Source: JBFJVD01 sp041624375
Lineage (GTDB): Bacteria > Chloroflexota > Anaerolineae > Anaerolineales > E44-bin32
Length of the DNA: 10,405 nucleotides
Reading direction: 5' to 3'
NCBI GenBank assembly: GCA_041624375.1
Contig: JBFJVD010000091.1
Span: 1 to 10,405, forward strand
Below, one piece after another: positions 9,256 to 10,405 of this stretch. The translations under genes and the position numbers were made by a program. The notes below the pieces were generated by a model, which saw only the letters and a program-made list of their open reading frames with translations, ran no database searches and had not been told where the DNA came from. Every line of letters starts with the position of its first letter. Position 1 is the stretch's first letter.

Positions 9256-9289
9256 AGCTTCCGAGAAGCTTAAAGCTTCCCGGAAGCTT
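9256..9289. repeat. Tandem pair of 16-bp dyads between divergent promoters
   Basis: AGCTTCCGAGAAGCTT (9256-9271) and AGCTTCCCGGAAGCTT (9274-9289) are direct repeats differing at two bases, separated by AA, with an 18-bp centre-to-centre distance. Each is itself a dyad: AGCTTC/GAAGCT in the first, and AAGCTTCC/GGAAGCTT around one base in the second (9273-9289). The spacing is close to two helical turns. The second touches the -35 of the arg promoter. The form is that of a double operator for a dimeric regulator; it does not match ArgR boxes or CIRCE as I know them. Confidence 0.55.
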
Positions 9290-9316
9290 GACTCCGCCGG
9301 TCCGATCGTCTATCCT
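9288..9316 (+). promoter_or_regulatory. Promoter of the argC leader transcript
   Basis: TTGACT (9288-9293, five of six matches to TTGACA) and TATCCT (9311-9316, four of six matches to TATAAT) are separated by exactly 17 bp. Transcription would begin near 9323, only about three bases before the ATG of the leader peptide at 9326. The -35 overlaps the last two bases of the second dyad, so a protein bound there could block or recruit RNA polymerase. Confidence 0.65.
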
Positions 9317-9325
9317 TTCCACATC

Positions 9326-9403
9326 ATGAAGCTGCCTGTCGTCCTTCGCCCGCGTGCTCGTCGTTCGCGCCAGACCAGGGTCTGGTGGATGGGGTATGCC
9401 TAG
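9326..9403 (+). CDS. Arginine-rich leader peptide of the argC attenuator
   Basis: This 25-codon ORF begins at ATG 9326 and ends at TAG 9401-9403. It encodes six arginines, at residues 8, 10, 12, 13, 15 and 18; the core RPRARRSR (8-15) has five in eight residues. The codons are CGC, CGT, CGT, CGT, CGC and AGG. The rest is unremarkable apart from Trp20-Trp21. It has no Shine-Dalgarno sequence (the bases before the ATG read TTTCCACATC). The predicted start of transcription is about three bases upstream, so translation is probably leaderless. The function inferred is not the peptide itself but sensing charged tRNA-Arg: a ribosome waiting at Arg12, Arg13 or Arg15 would cover the first pairing segment (9368-9376) and free the antiterminator. 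Too short for homology, but its position before an arginine biosynthesis gene and the overlapping RNA segments make coincidence unlikely. Confidence 0.8.
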   Translation: MKLPVVLRPRARRSRQTRVWWMGYA

Positions 9404-9470
9404 GCAGCGCTAAGCCAGAGCGGTTCGTTTCCCCGCCAGACCCACGCCAGGGTCTGGCGGTTTTCTTTTT
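9368..9470 (+). promoter_or_regulatory. Transcription attenuator of argC (four-segment switch)
   Basis: Four segments can pair in alternative ways. Segment 1 is CGCCAGACC (9368-9376), segment 2 GGGTCTGGTGG (9378-9388), segment 3 CCGCCAGACCC (9433-9443) and segment 4 GGGTCTGGCGG (9450-9460). Segments 1 and 3 are near-copies, as are 2 and 4. Pairing 1:2 gives a protector hairpin inside the leader ORF; 2:3 gives an 11-pair antiterminator with one G-U; 3:4 gives the 11-pair terminator. By the trp model, a ribosome stalled at Arg12-Arg15 covers segment 1, 2:3 forms, and argC is transcribed. A ribosome reaching the stop (9401-9403) overlaps segment 2, so 3:4 forms and transcription ends. With no translation 1:2 and 3:4 form, again ending it. 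The complementarity is read directly; the mechanism is inferred by analogy. Confidence 0.8.
9433..9470 (+). terminator. Intrinsic terminator in the argC leader
   Basis: A perfect 11-bp stem (9433-9443 with 9450-9460) with a six-base loop is followed at once by TTTTCTTTTT. It lies between the leader peptide stop and argC, 16 nt before the argC ATG, and no gene ends there other than the 25-codon leader ORF. That position, upstream of the gene on the same strand, marks it as a conditional terminator rather than the end of a preceding gene. Confidence 0.85.
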
Positions 9471-9474
9471 CCAC

Positions 9475-9480
9475 GGAGGG
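9475..9480 (+). promoter_or_regulatory. Strong argC ribosome binding site
   Basis: GGAGGG lies six bases before the argC ATG and fixes that start. It sits directly after the terminator U-tract, so argC translation is independent of the leader ORF. The contrast with the leader peptide, which has no such site, is clear. Confidence 0.8.
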
Positions 9481-9486
9481 AGTGCC

Positions 9487-10405
9487 ATGAACGTCGGCGT
9501 TTACGGTGCCAGCGGCTACACCGGCCAGGAATTGATCCGCCTGCTGGCGCGCCATTCGCAGGCGAAGGTGATCTTCGCCACGTCGGAAACGCATGCCGAC
9601 CGACGCCTCGACACGCTCCACCCGCAGCTGCCGCCCATCGAACTTGTGGACCCTGCTACGGCGCCTTTAAACGAGGCGGATTTCGTGTTTCTTTGCCTTC
9701 CGCACGGTGCCGCCGCCGGGGTGGCGGTCGAGGCGCTAGACGCCGGCGCGCGCGTGATCGACCTGAGCGCCGACTTCCGCCTGCGAGACGCGGCGTCCTA
9801 TGAGCAGTGGTACGGGGCGGCGCACCCCGCTCCTGCGCTCCTGGCTGAGGCCGTCTACGGCCTGACGGAGATCGCCCGGGAAGCGATCGGCGGCGCCCGG
9901 TTGGTCGCCAACCCCGGCTGCTACCCCACCAGCGTTCTGCTGGCGCTCTATCCCCTCGCCCAGGCGGGAATCGCTACCGGCCGGATGATCATCGACGCCA
10001 AGTCAGGCGTTTCTGGCGCCGGCCGGACGCCCAAGCAGCACACCCACTTCGTCGAGGTGGCCGACAACCTGACGCCCTACAACATCGGACGCACACACCG
10101 CCACCTGCCCGAAATGGAACAGGTGCTGCGCAGCTGGGGCGCGGCGGATCCCGCGCTGATCTTCTCCCCCCACCTGCTTCCCGTGCCGCGCGGGCTGCTC
10201 TCAACCATTTACGTCCCACTCGCGCCGGGCTGGAACGAAGGTAGCCTGCGAGATCTGTTCCGAGAGCACTACGATGGCGAGCCGTTCATCCAGCTTCTCG
10301 GCCAGAGTGAGCATGCCACGCTTGCCCACGCCGTCGGATCCAACCGCTGCGCCATCGGGCTGCATGTCGCGGACGGCAGCTTGATCCTCACGTCCGCCAT
10401 CGACA
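9487..10405 (+). CDS. argC: N-acetyl-gamma-glutamyl-phosphate reductase (C-terminus off the right edge)
   Basis: The frame is open to the edge, giving 306 residues of an enzyme usually about 345 long. ArgC reduces N-acetylglutamyl phosphate to N-acetylglutamate semialdehyde with NADPH, the third step of arginine synthesis via acetylated intermediates, in the cytoplasm. The N-terminal Rossmann motif is GVYGASGYTGQEL (residues 4-16). LPHGAAAGVA and VIDLSADFRL are typical of the family. The catalytic Cys145 stands in ANPGCYPTS, and the conserved histidines His204 and His206 in GRTHRHLPEMEQ. KSGVSGAGRTPKQHTHF and SPHLLPVPRGLLSTIY complete the picture. The start is ATG with GGAGGG six bases before it. 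It is the first structural gene after the arginine leader/attenuator, so other arg genes (commonly argJ, argB, argD) may follow beyond the edge; that is an expectation, not seen. No defect is visible. Confidence 0.97.
   Translation, partial: MNVGVYGASGYTGQELIRLLARHSQAKVIFATSETHADRRLDTLHPQLPPIELVDPATAPLNEADFVFLCLPHGAAAGVAVEALDAGARVIDLSADFRLRDAASYEQWYGAAHPAPALLAEAVYGLTEIAREAIGGARLVANPGCYPTSVLLALYPLAQAGIATGRMIIDAKSGVSGAGRTPKQHTHFVEVADNLTPYNIGRTHRHLPEMEQVLRSWGAADPALIFSPHLLPVPRGLLSTIYVPLAPGWNEGSLRDLFREHYDGEPFIQLLGQSEHATLAHAVGSNRCAIGLHVADGSLILTSAID

Noticed and set aside
9256..9289. ArgR box or CIRCE (HrcA) element at the tandem dyads
   Set aside because: ArgR boxes are AT-rich TGAAT/ATTCA dyads and CIRCE is TTAGCACTC-N9-GAGTGCTAA; neither matches AGCTTCC-type dyads.
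9326..9470. T-box riboswitch as the explanation for the argC leader
   Set aside because: The leader is too short and I see no T-box consensus bulge or specifier stem. The Arg-rich ORF overlapping the pairing segments fits ribosome-mediated attenuation instead.
9400..9621. 73-codon minus-strand frame over the attenuator and start of argC
   Set aside because: It is antisense to the argC leader and to the conserved N-terminal Rossmann motif of argC; no independent support.

Overview
The window is GC-rich chromosomal DNA from a free-living bacterium. The gene content (AcnA-type aconitase, a class V aminotransferase, a LysM surface protein with TPTP linkers and a C-terminal membrane anchor, multi-GAF and PAS-GAF-GGDEF sensors) and the -10 boxes lying almost on the start codons suggest Chloroflexota, probably an Anaerolineae-like lineage. 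That assignment is inference from protein style; there is no rRNA or other marker here. No mobile element, CRISPR array, tRNA or rRNA was seen.

Layout. (1) 1-1467, minus: a triple-GAF sensor protein whose C-terminus lies beyond the left edge. (2) 1468-1949: a gene-free divergent spacer with several palindromes and one possible folded RNA element. (3) 1950-4664, plus: acnA, closed by a strong hairpin (4680-4717) that probably serves both converging transcripts. (4) 7059 down to 4735, minus: a PAS-GAF-GGDEF diguanylate cyclase followed 45 nt later by a coiled-coil/J-domain protein, probably one transcription unit. (5) 7227-8342, plus: a PLP-dependent alanine/serine-glyoxylate-type aminotransferase, divergent from the cyclase, with its own TATAAT promoter. 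(6) 9231 down to 8392, minus: an exported, membrane-anchored LysM protein converging on the aminotransferase. (7) 9288-10405, plus: promoter, leader peptide, attenuator and the first 306 codons of argC.

The most interesting part is the argC leader. A 25-codon ORF (9326-9403) carries six arginines, five of them within eight residues. It is followed by four mutually complementary segments that allow either an antiterminator (9378-9388 with 9433-9443, 11 pairs) or an intrinsic terminator (9433-9443 with 9450-9460, 11 pairs, then TTTTCTTTTT) just before the argC ribosome binding site. This is the complete layout of a trp-type, ribosome-mediated attenuator, wired to arginine and controlling an arginine biosynthesis gene. 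Bacterial arginine genes are usually described as controlled by the ArgR repressor, so this deserves attention. The leader peptide also appears to be translated from a nearly leaderless transcript.

Between the arg promoter and the divergent LysM promoter lie two near-identical 16-bp dyads, 18 bp apart, centred about -41 and -59 from both predicted start points: a candidate binding site for an unidentified regulator.
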